A stretch of 64,000 nucleotides of DNA from CALMEC01 sp963777565 (GTDB lineage Bacteria > Actinomycetota > Thermoleophilia > Miltoncostaeales > Miltoncostaeaceae). The position numbers were made by a program, and so were the translations under genes. Location: positions 496,001 through 560,000 of the forward strand of contig CAVZQZ010000009.1 in the NCBI GenBank assembly GCA_963777565.1, given 5' to 3'. The notes under the pieces were generated by a model. The model worked only from the letters and a program-made list of their open reading frames with translations. It was not told the origin of the DNA and did no database searches. Of this stretch, positions 24,601 through 35,361 are shown piece by piece (the stretch's first letter is position 1; each line of letters opens with the position of its first letter).

Positions 24601-26337
24601 CTAACGCCGCCGCTGTCGCCGGCCGCGCGGCGCGAGGCCCGGCGTGGGACGGGGAGCGTCGGCGGGAGCGAGATCGACTCGCCCGCGGAGCGGCTCGACG
24701 TCGACCACGCGTACGGAGATGGGATCGCCGATGGCGATGCGCCGGCCCGTGTCGTCGCCCATGAGCATCACGTCGAGCGGGTCGGGCCGCCACCAGTCGC
24801 CCTCGATCCTGCGCGCGGCGAGGTACCCGTCGAATGCGAGGTCGGGACCGTAGGACACGAACGCTCCGCTCTCGCCGATGCCGGTGACCTCGCCGTCGAA
24901 GGCCCGGTCGGGGTCGCCGCGCATGACGTCGATGAGCAGGAGGGCGAGGCAGACCCGGTCCGCCCGCCGTTCGAGGGCCGTGGCGTCGCGCTCGGCGAGC
25001 GAGCTGCGCTCGGCCTCGATCGCGAGCTCCGTCGCGTCGGCGGCGGGCGGGCCGAGGCCGAGCGCGTCGAGCAGGGCGCGGTGGGCGGCCAGGTCGGGAT
25101 ACCTGCGGATCGGCGAGGTGAAGTGCAGGTACGCGGAGCTCGCGAGACCCGAGTGCCCGACGAACTCGGCGGAGTAGTGGGCCTGCCTCAGCGCGCGCAG
25201 CACGAGCACCGGGAGGGCCCGGGCGCCGCCGTGGCGGGCCGTATGGGCCGCGACCGCCTGGCTCGCACGCACGGACGCCTGCGCGCATTGCGCTGGGGTG
25301 AGGGGCCCCTCGGGAAGCTCCGGAGCGGCCACGCCGAGCGCCGCGAGGCGGTCGTAGAGCAGCTCGATGCTGCCCGCCTGGGGGTCCTCGTGGCGGCGGA
25401 AGATCGTCGGGCGCCCGCGCGCGATCATGTACCTGGCGACCGCCTCGTTCGCGGCGATCATGCACTCTTCGACGAGGCTGTGCGCCTCGGTCTGCCCCTC
25501 CATCTCGACGCTGACCAGGCGCTCGCCCTCGAACCGGAACGTCGGCTCCGAGGTCTCGATGCCCAGCGCGCCGCGGGCCATTCGGCGGCTGCGGAGCCGC
25601 GCAGCCAGCGTCCGTAGGAGGTCGAGATCCGCCTCCAGCGCGGCGTCGGCGAGCGAGCCACCGGCAAACAGACGGTCGACCTCGGGGTACGTGAGCCGGC
25701 GGCGTGAATGGATCGTCGATCTTGCGAAGCGCGTCTCGATGACCTCACCGGCCGCATCGACGAGCATCTCGGCGGTCACGACCTTGCGATCCGCTCCGGG
25801 CCGCAGGCTGCAGATGTCGTTCGACAAGATCTGGGGGAGCATCGGCTCGACCGAACCGGGCACGTAGACCGAACAGCCGCGGCGAGCGGCCTCACGATCG
25901 ATCGGACCGCCGAAGGGCACGTACCGGGCGACGTCGGCGATGTGCACCCACAGCCGGATCGCATCGTCCTCGGCGGCGACGGCGATCGCATCGTCGTGGT
26001 CCTTTGCGCCCTCCGGGTCGATCGTGATGACCCGCTGGTCCGTGAGGTCGCGGCGCCCGGGGTCCTCGACGGCGTCCTGCTCGGCGGCGGCGTCAGCCTC
26101 TGCGAGGACCGCCTCGGGGAACGGCCGGCCCAGTCCCTCGCTCGCCAGGAGCGCTGCCATGGCCGCGCGCGGCGACCGCGCGGAGCCGTGAACCGCGACC
26201 ACGCGGGGGCCTCCCCGGCTGACGAGGGCGGTGACGAGGTCGCCAATGCGCCCGTCGCGCCCCTGCTTCCCGAGGCGGAGCGGCGGCCCGGACTCGAAGG
26301 CGGGCTCGACGGCGAGTCCGCGGCCGGCGCCCACCAA
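24601..26337 (-). CDS. RNase II/R-family 3'-5' exoribonuclease
   Basis: RNB-domain nuclease. The catalytic signature TIDPEGAKDHDDAIAVA carries the metal-binding aspartates; YFTSPIRRYPDL-type sequence is visible as LHFTSPIRRYPDLAAHR, and an S1-like domain ends the protein (VTGIGESGAFVSYGP). TTG 26337 gives 578 residues, but the frame continues upstream with family-like sequence RGQRPGTLVTGTLVGAGRGL, so a non-standard start between 26340 and 26385 is likely. Shorter than typical RNase R, lacking the full N-terminal RNA-binding domains. RNase R degrades tmRNA-targeted mRNA, which fits smpB next door. Confidence 0.85.
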   Translation of the reverse strand: MVGAGRGLAVEPAFESGPPLRLGKQGRDGRIGDLVTALVSRGGPRVVAVHGSARSPRAAMAALLASEGLGRPFPEAVLAEADAAAEQDAVEDPGRRDLTDQRVITIDPEGAKDHDDAIAVAAEDDAIRLWVHIADVARYVPFGGPIDREAARRGCSVYVPGSVEPMLPQILSNDICSLRPGADRKVVTAEMLVDAAGEVIETRFARSTIHSRRRLTYPEVDRLFAGGSLADAALEADLDLLRTLAARLRSRRMARGALGIETSEPTFRFEGERLVSVEMEGQTEAHSLVEECMIAANEAVARYMIARGRPTIFRRHEDPQAGSIELLYDRLAALGVAAPELPEGPLTPAQCAQASVRASQAVAAHTARHGGARALPVLVLRALRQAHYSAEFVGHSGLASSAYLHFTSPIRRYPDLAAHRALLDALGLGPPAADATELAIEAERSSLAERDATALERRADRVCLALLLIDVMRGDPDRAFDGEVTGIGESGAFVSYGPDLAFDGYLAARRIEGDWWRPDPLDVMLMGDDTGRRIAIGDPISVRVVDVEPLRGRVDLAPADAPRPTPGLAPRGRRQRRR

Positions 26338-26381
26338 CGTGCCGGTGACCAGCGTGCCCGGCCGCTGGCCGCGTTCGCGGC

Positions 26382-27605
26382 TCAGCGGGTCGCCACCTCG
26401 GCGACGGCCTTCTGAAGCGCCTCGTCCGCGGGAGTCGTGGGGTTGTCGACCGCCGAGACGTCGGGCGGCAGCCCCTTGGCCCCGAGGTCGAAGCCGTCGG
26501 GCGTGAGGTACGACGCGACAGTGAACTTGAGCGCGCCGCCATTCGCCAGCTGGCGCGTGGACTGGATGAGCGCCTTGCCGAACGTATGCGTCCCGACCAG
26601 CTTGGCGCGCCCGTCGTCATGGAGGGCGCCGGCCACGATCTCGCTGGCGCTCGCGGAGTTCTGATCGACGAGGACCACCAGGGGCACCTTCGGCTCGATG
26701 GCCCCGCCGCGTGCCTTGAGGGTGTCGGTCGGGCCGCTGCGGCCGCGGGTGGTGGCGATCGTCGCGTTCTTCGGCAGGAAGACGCTCGCCACGCCGATCG
26801 CCTCGTCCACCAAGCCGCCGCCGTCGCCGCGCAGGTCGAACACCAGGCCATCGACCTGGGCGTCGACGAGTCGCCGCACGGCCGTCGAGAACGCTTTGGC
26901 CGACCCGTCGGTGAACTGGTCGAGGCGGATATAGCCGACGTGCTTGGTGCCGGACGTCTCGATCCGCGACTCGACGACCGGCCGCCGGATCTCGGCGCGC
27001 GCCATGACGTAGTCGCGCTGCGCCGAGCCCGTGCGTGCGATCCGGAGGGTCACGTTGGTGCCCTCCACGCCCTTGACGGTCTGCATCGCAGCGAATCCGT
27101 CAGCGCGGGCGACCTTCTTCCCGTCGACCGCGACGACGCGATCGGCGGCGCGGACGCCGGCCTTCGCCGCCGGCCCCTCGGGGAACACGCGGAGGATCAG
27201 CGCCTGATCGCCCTGCGGATGCCACTCGATGCCCACGCCGACGTACTTCCCGGCGCGGTCGTCCTTGAACTGGTTGTACTGGTCGGGATCGAGGTACTCG
27301 GTGTAGGGGTCGCCGAGCTCGGCGACCAGCGCGTTGACGGACTTGTTCTCGACCCGCTTGACGACATCGGGTGACAGCCGCTTGTAGTAGCTGTCCTCGA
27401 GGATCCCGAGCACCTGCGTCGAGATCGCCGTCCGGTCCTTGTCGACCACGCGGTCTCGTACACCGCCCGGCAGCTGGTCCAGCCCCGTCTGGCGTGGATG
27501 GCCGCCGACCCAGACCCCCACGACGAAGATGAGCAGGACGAGCAGCACCGTGAGTGCCACGCTCGCGAATCGAAGCGCCCCTCTCTTGTTTCGCGAGTCG
27601 TCCAC
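26382..27605 (-). CDS. ctpA: C-terminal processing protease (S41, PDZ)
   Basis: Membrane-anchored serine protease of 407 residues. One transmembrane segment at about 13-34 (ASVALTVLLVLLIFVVGVWV) places the rest outside. A PDZ domain (GVGIEWHPQGDQALILRVF onward, about 120-205) precedes the S41 core with FDLRGDGGGLVDEAI, catalytic Ser in DQNSASASEIVAGAL and catalytic Lys in TFGKALIQS. Substrates unknown; the gene follows ftsEX, as in many actinobacteria, hinting at a cell-wall role. Confidence 0.92.
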   Translation of the reverse strand: MDDSRNKRGALRFASVALTVLLVLLIFVVGVWVGGHPRQTGLDQLPGGVRDRVVDKDRTAISTQVLGILEDSYYKRLSPDVVKRVENKSVNALVAELGDPYTEYLDPDQYNQFKDDRAGKYVGVGIEWHPQGDQALILRVFPEGPAAKAGVRAADRVVAVDGKKVARADGFAAMQTVKGVEGTNVTLRIARTGSAQRDYVMARAEIRRPVVESRIETSGTKHVGYIRLDQFTDGSAKAFSTAVRRLVDAQVDGLVFDLRGDGGGLVDEAIGVASVFLPKNATIATTRGRSGPTDTLKARGGAIEPKVPLVVLVDQNSASASEIVAGALHDDGRAKLVGTHTFGKALIQSTRQLANGGALKFTVASYLTPDGFDLGAKGLPPDVSAVDNPTTPADEALQKAVAEVATR

Positions 27606-27652
27606 CCCGTCCGATGATAGGTCAGGTCAGGCGGAGCCCGGCCAGGAAACGG

Positions 27653-28552
27653 TTAGACCTTCAGGAAGCGTCGTAGCGTGATGCCGCTACCGAGGGCCCC
27701 CAGGACCGCGCCGGAGAGCACCAGGATGAGCGCCAGCGGCTGGAGGCCGATCGTCGAGTCGGTCTGCTGCTGAAGCGGGCTGTCACTGAGATCGAGCAGG
27801 CGGTCGACGACGGTGATCTTCGCGAGCAGGATCAGCACGACCGCGGCGACCGCGCCGATGAGCCCGAAGATCAGGCCCTCGATCATGAACGGCCATCGGA
27901 TGAACCAGTTGGTGGCGCCGACGAGGCGCATCACCTCCACTTCCCGCCGCCGGGCGAAGATCGACAGGCGGATGGTGTTGCCGATCAGCAGGATCGCGGC
28001 GATGACGAGGATCAGCATCAATCCGAACGCGCCCCAGCGCAGCACCCGGGCGGCCGACAGGAAGTTGCTCGTCGTCTCCTGATCCACGCTGAAGCCGTTC
28101 GGCGACTGCTTGTCCTTGAGCCAATACGGCTTGTCCTTGAGGTCGTCGACGATCTTCTGCTGGTTCTTCGGGTCGTCCGGCTTGATGATGATGGTGGCCG
28201 GGAACGGGTTCTCGGTCAGCAGGTCGAGCACGCTGCCGAGGCGCTCCCGCTCACGCCGAAGCACCTCGTCGGCGGAGAGGAACTCGATGCTCTTGACATT
28301 CGGTTGGCTCTGCACGGCCTTGACGGCCGCGTCGACGTCGGCCGAGGTGGCCGTGGTGCTGATGAACGCGCGCAGGTCGAGCTTGTCCTTTTGCGCGTCG
28401 ATCTGCGACTGGCTCCACGAGAACACGGCGAGGAAGATGCCGAGCGTCGCGATCGCGATCAGCACCGTCGCAGTCGCGGCGAACGAGATCGCGGCGTTCG
28501 CCCGGATCGACCGGATCGCCTCGAGGAAGAAGAATCGGAAACGGCCGCCCAT
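27653..28552 (-). CDS. ftsX: Cell-division permease FtsX
   Basis: 299-residue ABC permease with four transmembrane segments: one at about 20-42, an extracellular domain to about 165, then three helices (about 173-195, 220-245, 268-290). MRLVGATNWFIRWPFMIEG is the cytosolic coupling segment typical of FtsX/MacB permeases. With FtsE it activates septal peptidoglycan hydrolases. It starts 5 bp after ftsE. Confidence 0.94.
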   Translation of the reverse strand: MGGRFRFFFLEAIRSIRANAAISFAATATVLIAIATLGIFLAVFSWSQSQIDAQKDKLDLRAFISTTATSADVDAAVKAVQSQPNVKSIEFLSADEVLRRERERLGSVLDLLTENPFPATIIIKPDDPKNQQKIVDDLKDKPYWLKDKQSPNGFSVDQETTSNFLSAARVLRWGAFGLMLILVIAAILLIGNTIRLSIFARRREVEVMRLVGATNWFIRWPFMIEGLIFGLIGAVAAVVLILLAKITVVDRLLDLSDSPLQQQTDSTIGLQPLALILVLSGAVLGALGSGITLRRFLKV

Positions 28553-28557
28553 GGTGC

Positions 28558-29505
28558 TTACTGGTCCCCTACCTGGTAGGCGCCGCGGCGCTGGTCTCGT
28601 ACAAGCCTGCCCCCGGCGAGCTCGATCACCCGCATCTGCATCTTGTCGACGAGGTCACGGTCGTGCGTGGCCATCACCACGGTCGTGCCGGTGCGATTGA
28701 TTCGGTAGAGCAGCTGCATGATCCCGATCGAGGTCTCCGGGTCGAGGTTCCCCGTGGGCTCGTCGGCGATCAGAAGCGCCGGATGGTTCACGAAGGCACG
28801 CGCGATCGAGACACGCTGCTGCTCACCGCCCGACAGCTCGTTGGGGAAGCGGCTCGCCTTCTCGGCGAGTCCGACGAGCGCGAGCATCTCGGGCACCTTG
28901 CGGCGGATGGCCCGCGGCGAGTCGCCGGTCACCTCGAGCGCGTAGGCGACGTTCTCAGCGACGGTCCGGCGGGGCAGCAGCTTGTAGTCCTGAAACACGC
29001 AGCCAATCTCACGCCGTAGGTACGGGACCTTGTGCTTGTGAAGCTTGCCGAGATCGCGGGCGCCGACCATGAGCCGCCCCTCGGTCACGTCGAGCTCCTT
29101 GATGAGGAGCCGGACGAAGGTCGACTTGCCGGATCCGCTGGCGCCGACGAGGAAGACGAACTCGCCGGCGTCGATCGTCAGCGACACGTCGTCGAGCGCG
29201 AGCACATCGGGCGGGTACCGCTTGGTGACCTGGTCGAGCACCACCATCGGGCCCTCGCCCGGGCGCAGCATCGAACGGCTCCGCCGACCCCGGCCGCGGG
29301 CCGCGGCCGGGGGAGCGGTTGCGGGCTCGACGGCGTCGTTCCAGAGGTCGTCGACGGTGGGTTCGACGATCGGCGCGCCGCTGCCGGCGGGCGAATCGAT
29401 CCCGTTGGGCACTGGAGGCTGCGGGATCTCGCCGTTCTCATTTTCGCTGCTCGTGGCGATATTTCTCTGCGGGTTCGGGTCCAATGAGTCAGCCAGGGTA
29501 TCCAT
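28558..29505 (-). CDS. ftsE: Cell-division ATP-binding protein FtsE
   Basis: ABC ATPase partner of FtsX. Walker A GASGSGKST, Q loop CVFQDYKLLP, signature LSGGEQQR, Walker B LLIADEPTGNLD and switch His in MATHDRD are all present. The frame opens at ATG 29505 (315 residues), but the first 86 residues are an acidic, Pro/Gly-rich extension with no similarity to FtsE. A start at ATG 29247, with GCGAGGG before it, gives 229 residues, the usual length; I favour this one, though the longer form cannot be excluded. Confidence 0.93.
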   Translation of the reverse strand: MDTLADSLDPNPQRNIATSSENENGEIPQPPVPNGIDSPAGSGAPIVEPTVDDLWNDAVEPATAPPAAARGRGRRSRSMLRPGEGPMVVLDQVTKRYPPDVLALDDVSLTIDAGEFVFLVGASGSGKSTFVRLLIKELDVTEGRLMVGARDLGKLHKHKVPYLRREIGCVFQDYKLLPRRTVAENVAYALEVTGDSPRAIRRKVPEMLALVGLAEKASRFPNELSGGEQQRVSIARAFVNHPALLIADEPTGNLDPETSIGIMQLLYRINRTGTTVVMATHDRDLVDKMQMRVIELAGGRLVRDQRRGAYQVGDQ

Positions 29506-29605
29506 CGTTTCTCGATCGTGTCAACCGATCGGGTGCGCCTCGGCGGCCGTCCTCACTGTGTTCGGAGTGCTGCACGGGACACCTGCCTTGAACCGGTCCT
29601 GCGGG

Positions 29606-30739
29606 TCAGGATGCGGCGGAACGCCCCTTGGCGCGTCGTTCGAGCTCCGCCCGGATGAACCCGTCGAGGTCACCGTCCAGCACCGCCTGTGCGTTCCCCA
29701 CTTCGTGCCCGGTACGGAGGTCCTTGACCATCGTGTAGGGGTGGATGACGTACGAGCGGATCTGGCTGCCGAAGCCGATCGTCTGCGAGTCGCCCCGCAG
29801 TCTCGCGGCCTCCGCCTCCCGCCGCTCCAGCTCCATCTGCACCATGCGCGACCGGAGCATCGCCATCGCGGTCGCCCGGTTTTGCAGCTGGGAGCGCTCG
29901 TTCTGGCACTGCACCACGATCTTGGTGGGCAGGTGGGTGATGCGGACCGCCGACTCCGTCTTGTTGACGTGCTGCCCGCCCGCCCCGCTGGCACGGTAGG
30001 TGTCGATCTTCAGATCCTTCTCGTCGATGTCGACATCCACGGAGTCGTCGACGAGCGGCGCGACCTCGACCGCCGCGAACGACGTCTGACGGCGATGCGC
30101 AGAATCGAACGGCGACAGCCGCACAAGCCGGTGAACGCCCTGCTCAGCTGCGAGCAGCCCGTAGGCGTTGCGGCCCTCCACGGTGAACGTCACGCTCTTG
30201 ATGCCCGCCTCGCCGCCCTCCTGGGCCTCCTTGAGGTCGGTCTTCAGGCGGCGATGGCCGGCCCACCGGGTGTACATGCGAAGGAGCATCTCCGCCCAGT
30301 CCTGGGCGTCGGTGCCACCCTCGCCGGCGTTGATGGTCACCACGGCGTTCCCGGCGTCGTGCTCGCCGCTGAAGAGCCGCTCCTCCTCCAGCGCCGCGAG
30401 ATGGGCGTCGGCGCGGCCGAGGGTCTCGTCGAGCTCCTCGAGGAACTCCGGGTCTTCGTCGCCGGCCATCTCCAAGAGCTCTCCGGCGTCCGAGAGCTCG
30501 CGCGTGAGCTCGCGGAAGTCGGCGAGCCGCTGCGTCGCCGCGGCGTGGGCAGACGCCGTCTTCGCCGCCGCCTTCTGGTCACCCCAGAACCCCGGGGCCT
30601 GCATCGCCTGCTCCAGCTCCCCGATCTGACCTTCCAGCGCGTCGGGATCGAGGTAGTCGCCAAGCTGCGCGGCCCGCTCACGCAGCGACTCGAGCCTCGG
30701 CGACAGCTCCTCGACGCTGACCTGACCTTCGGTTGCCAT
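29606..30739 (-). CDS. prfB: Peptide chain release factor 2
   Basis: Releases peptides at UGA and UAA. 377 residues from ATG 30739 (GGGGGAG immediately before). The RF2 tripeptide SPF occurs in LVRLSPFDSAHRRQ, and the catalytic GGQ in SGAGGQHVNKTESAVR. The N-terminal region AAQLGDYLDPDALE aligns with where many bacteria have an internal UGA and a +1 frameshift; here the frame is uninterrupted. Lies between secA and ftsE. Confidence 0.95.
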   Translation of the reverse strand: MATEGQVSVEELSPRLESLRERAAQLGDYLDPDALEGQIGELEQAMQAPGFWGDQKAAAKTASAHAAATQRLADFRELTRELSDAGELLEMAGDEDPEFLEELDETLGRADAHLAALEEERLFSGEHDAGNAVVTINAGEGGTDAQDWAEMLLRMYTRWAGHRRLKTDLKEAQEGGEAGIKSVTFTVEGRNAYGLLAAEQGVHRLVRLSPFDSAHRRQTSFAAVEVAPLVDDSVDVDIDEKDLKIDTYRASGAGGQHVNKTESAVRITHLPTKIVVQCQNERSQLQNRATAMAMLRSRMVQMELERREAEAARLRGDSQTIGFGSQIRSYVIHPYTMVKDLRTGHEVGNAQAVLDGDLDGFIRAELERRAKGRSAAS

Positions 30740-30756
30740 CTCCCCCGCCAGTCCGC

Positions 30757-33369
<2,613 letters not shown>

Positions 33370-33470
33370 TTCGCGGCGCTTTCTGGGATGACGACAGCCG
33401 AAGGATGGTAGCAACCGCCTCCGGGCGCCCCGCCGTGACGTGGCGGGGGCCGGTCGGCAGAGCTCGTCGG

Positions 33471-34058
33471 TCAGCCGGGCGCGATCAGCCCGAGGTCGCC
33501 GTCGCGGCGCCGGTAGATGACGCTCACGGTGGCGCCGTCGTCGTCGTTTCGGAAGACGTAGAAGTCATGGTTGAGCAGCTCAATCTGCATGGCCGCGTCC
33601 TCGACGCTCATCGGCTTCATCTCGAAGCGCTTCGTCTTCACGAGCCGGGGCTCCGCCTCGTCGTCGCCGGCGTTCGCGACCACCACGGGCGGGCCATCGA
33701 CGGCCTCCGGGACGTCCACCTTGGCCGGGGGTACGCCGTGCGGCGGCCGGTGCCGGCGGCGACGGTCCCGATAGCGGCCGGCTTGCCGCTCCAGCTTCTG
33801 CACCGCGTGATCGATGGCGAGGTACATGTCACGGTCGCTCTCGCGCACGCGCAGCACCGGACCCTTCGTCCGGACGGTGACCTCGCAGACCTGGTTGCGG
33901 TCGATGCTGGGATTGCGCTCGACCGACAACTCCAGCTCGACATGCGGCGGCTCGTCCCACGGGGGAAGGATCCGGGTGAGCTTCGCCAGCTTGCGCTGGG
34001 CGTGGTCGAAGAGCGCATCGGTGACGGGGATGTTCTTCCCCTTGACGTGAAGATCCAT
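33471..34058 (-). CDS. hpf: Ribosome hibernation promoting factor, long form
   Basis: Dimerises and silences 70S ribosomes in resting cells. 195 residues: the N-terminal S30AE domain (MDLHVKGKNIPVTDALFDHA, about 1-100), an Arg/Pro linker, and the C-terminal dimerisation domain (VKTKRFEMKPMSVEDAAMQI, NHDFYVFRNDDDG). AAGGAGG lies six bases before the ATG. A 200-nt structured RNA occupies the upstream gap, and comF precedes that. Confidence 0.95.
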   Translation of the reverse strand: MDLHVKGKNIPVTDALFDHAQRKLAKLTRILPPWDEPPHVELELSVERNPSIDRNQVCEVTVRTKGPVLRVRESDRDMYLAIDHAVQKLERQAGRYRDRRRRHRPPHGVPPAKVDVPEAVDGPPVVVANAGDDEAEPRLVKTKRFEMKPMSVEDAAMQIELLNHDFYVFRNDDDGATVSVIYRRRDGDLGLIAPG

Positions 34059-34086
34059 CGGGACCTCCTTGCGCTTGGACAGGCTG

Positions 34087-34285
34087 AGTGCACCGCCTCA
34101 GGAGCCTCGTCGGCATCCGGCGGCCGCAAACCTCGATCGGATGTGGACCGTCTCACCAGGACGCTCAGCCACGGAAGCTGCGTCCTCGCCTTCGCCCATA
34201 TGTCCGATATGAACAAAGGCTGCGTCCTTGTCCGATCGGGTTTTCGCTCGCCGGATACTCAACGAGCCTCCTGAGACGGTGCACT
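34087..34285 (-). ncRNA. Structured RNA between comF and hpf (raiA-motif-like)
   Basis: The whole gap folds. The outer arms (34087-34141 and 34231-34285) form an imperfect inverted repeat of about 50 bp, starting AGTGCACCG and continuing CTCAGGAG, ATCCGG and CGATCGGA. Inside, 34188-34220 forms a 14-bp hairpin with loop CGGAC, and a second hairpin pairs GGACGCAGC with GCT-GA-GCGTCC (minus strand). The sequence GGACGCAG occurs twice. The raiA motif is a known conserved RNA of about 200 nt found in Actinobacteria and Firmicutes before raiA/hpf genes; size and position match. Family membership is inferred. Confidence 0.65.
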
Positions 34286-34985
34286 AGATCGTAGCGCCTG
34301 GCGACCCCCTCGTGACACGGGCGAACGCGACCGCGCCGACCCGCCTGGCGCCTGCGGCCCGGAGGGCCCTGGCGCACGCGGTGAGGGTGGCGCCGGTGGT
34401 GTGGACGTCGTCGACGAGGCAGACGGCCGGGGGGGTCGTTGCGCGATCCGCGGCGAAGGCGCCGCGCACCTGCAGACGACGCTCGGTCACCGACGAGCCC
34501 CGTTGCGCGGGTGCCTCACGGACGCGTTGGATGGGCGTGGCGACCGCGAGCCCCCATGCGCGCCCGAGCTCCCGGGCGATGAGCTCCGCCTGGTTGAACC
34601 CGCGCTCGCGCTGCCGGGCGGCCGCGAGCGGGATCGGCACGAGGGTGATCCTCGGCGGTGGCATGGGGATCCGGGTCGCCATGATGGCCGCGATCGGCGC
34701 GGCCAGGGATCTGAGCCGGCGGTCCTTGAGGGCTGCGACGATCGCCGGGGCGGGATCGGCATAGCCCACCGCGTGGCGGGCGACGTCGATCGCCGGCGGG
34801 CACTCGACGCACGACGTGACGTCGAGCGACCATGGATGCCCGCATCGCCGGCACCGGGGCTGGACCGGCTCGGTGAGCCGACCGGAGCAGTCGGCGCAGA
34901 TCGGGTCGCCGGGAAGACCGCATCCCGCACACGCCGGCGGCAGCAGGACGTCGAGCGCCGCCCCAAGCACCGTCCGCACACGCAT
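34284..34985 (-). CDS. comF: ComF family protein (phosphoribosyltransferase fold)
   Basis: 233 residues. The N-terminal zinc-finger part has cysteine pairs in CAGCGLPGDPICADC and CRRCGHPW with CVECP. The phosphoribosyltransferase domain has LVPIPLAAARQRERGFNQAE and the PRPP loop VCLVDDVHTTGATLTAC. ComF homologues assist DNA uptake in competent bacteria, but the family is widespread in non-competent ones. The stop codon lies within the first bases of the structured RNA. Confidence 0.88.
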   Translation of the reverse strand: MRVRTVLGAALDVLLPPACAGCGLPGDPICADCSGRLTEPVQPRCRRCGHPWSLDVTSCVECPPAIDVARHAVGYADPAPAIVAALKDRRLRSLAAPIAAIMATRIPMPPPRITLVPIPLAAARQRERGFNQAELIARELGRAWGLAVATPIQRVREAPAQRGSSVTERRLQVRGAFAADRATTPPAVCLVDDVHTTGATLTACARALRAAGARRVGAVAFARVTRGSPGATI

Positions 34986-35071
34986 CGCGGGAGCGTCGCA
35001 GCGGCCACGTGACGTGTGGCACGCGGAATGTCACGGGCCACGCACGCGAGTGCGTCAGTTCACGTCGCGGG

Positions 35072-35233
35072 TCAGGCCGTGCCGGCGGGCGGGAGCGCGG
35101 CGAGGCCACCGGCCCGGCGCCGCCACAGAATGTGAGCCCACAGACCGGCGCCGCCGAGCGCCCCACCGAGGAGCGCCGCATGCAGCGCGCCAATCTCCGC
35201 CTGGTCGAAGCTTACTGGCTGACGGTCGGACAT
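35072..35233 (-). CDS. Small membrane protein, 53 aa
   Basis: ATG 35233 is preceded by GGAGG at five bases, one of the best ribosome sites in the window. The protein starts MSDRQPVSFDQAEIGALHAA and has one hydrophobic helix (about 15-36, ALLGGALGGAGLWAHILW) followed by RRRAGG and a Pro/Ala tail, so N-out/C-in by the positive-inside rule. Function unknown. It diverges from the calcium exchanger gene. Confidence 0.55.
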   Translation of the reverse strand: MSDRQPVSFDQAEIGALHAALLGGALGGAGLWAHILWRRRAGGLAALPPAGTA

Positions 35234-35361
35234 CCCTACCTCCGGTCGTGACGTACCCCTTCAGGCATCGGCACGGGCGCTCGACCACATGACGTTCGCC
35301 GCGTTTCGGAGGTACGGAAGCGTCGGCGGACTGACCGACCGACCGGATAAGCTCCCGCGCC

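Noticed and set aside
34140..34240. 6S RNA or a c-di-GMP riboswitch in the same gap
   Set aside because: The branched interior does not match the 6S open-bubble rod, and the GEMM receptor sequence around GGACGCA-AAGCC is only partly present.
34087..34285. MITE or transposon remnant, because of its long inverted arms
   Set aside because: No target-site duplication at the edges, mismatches are spread as in RNA helices, and the position exactly between comF and hpf fits a structured RNA better.
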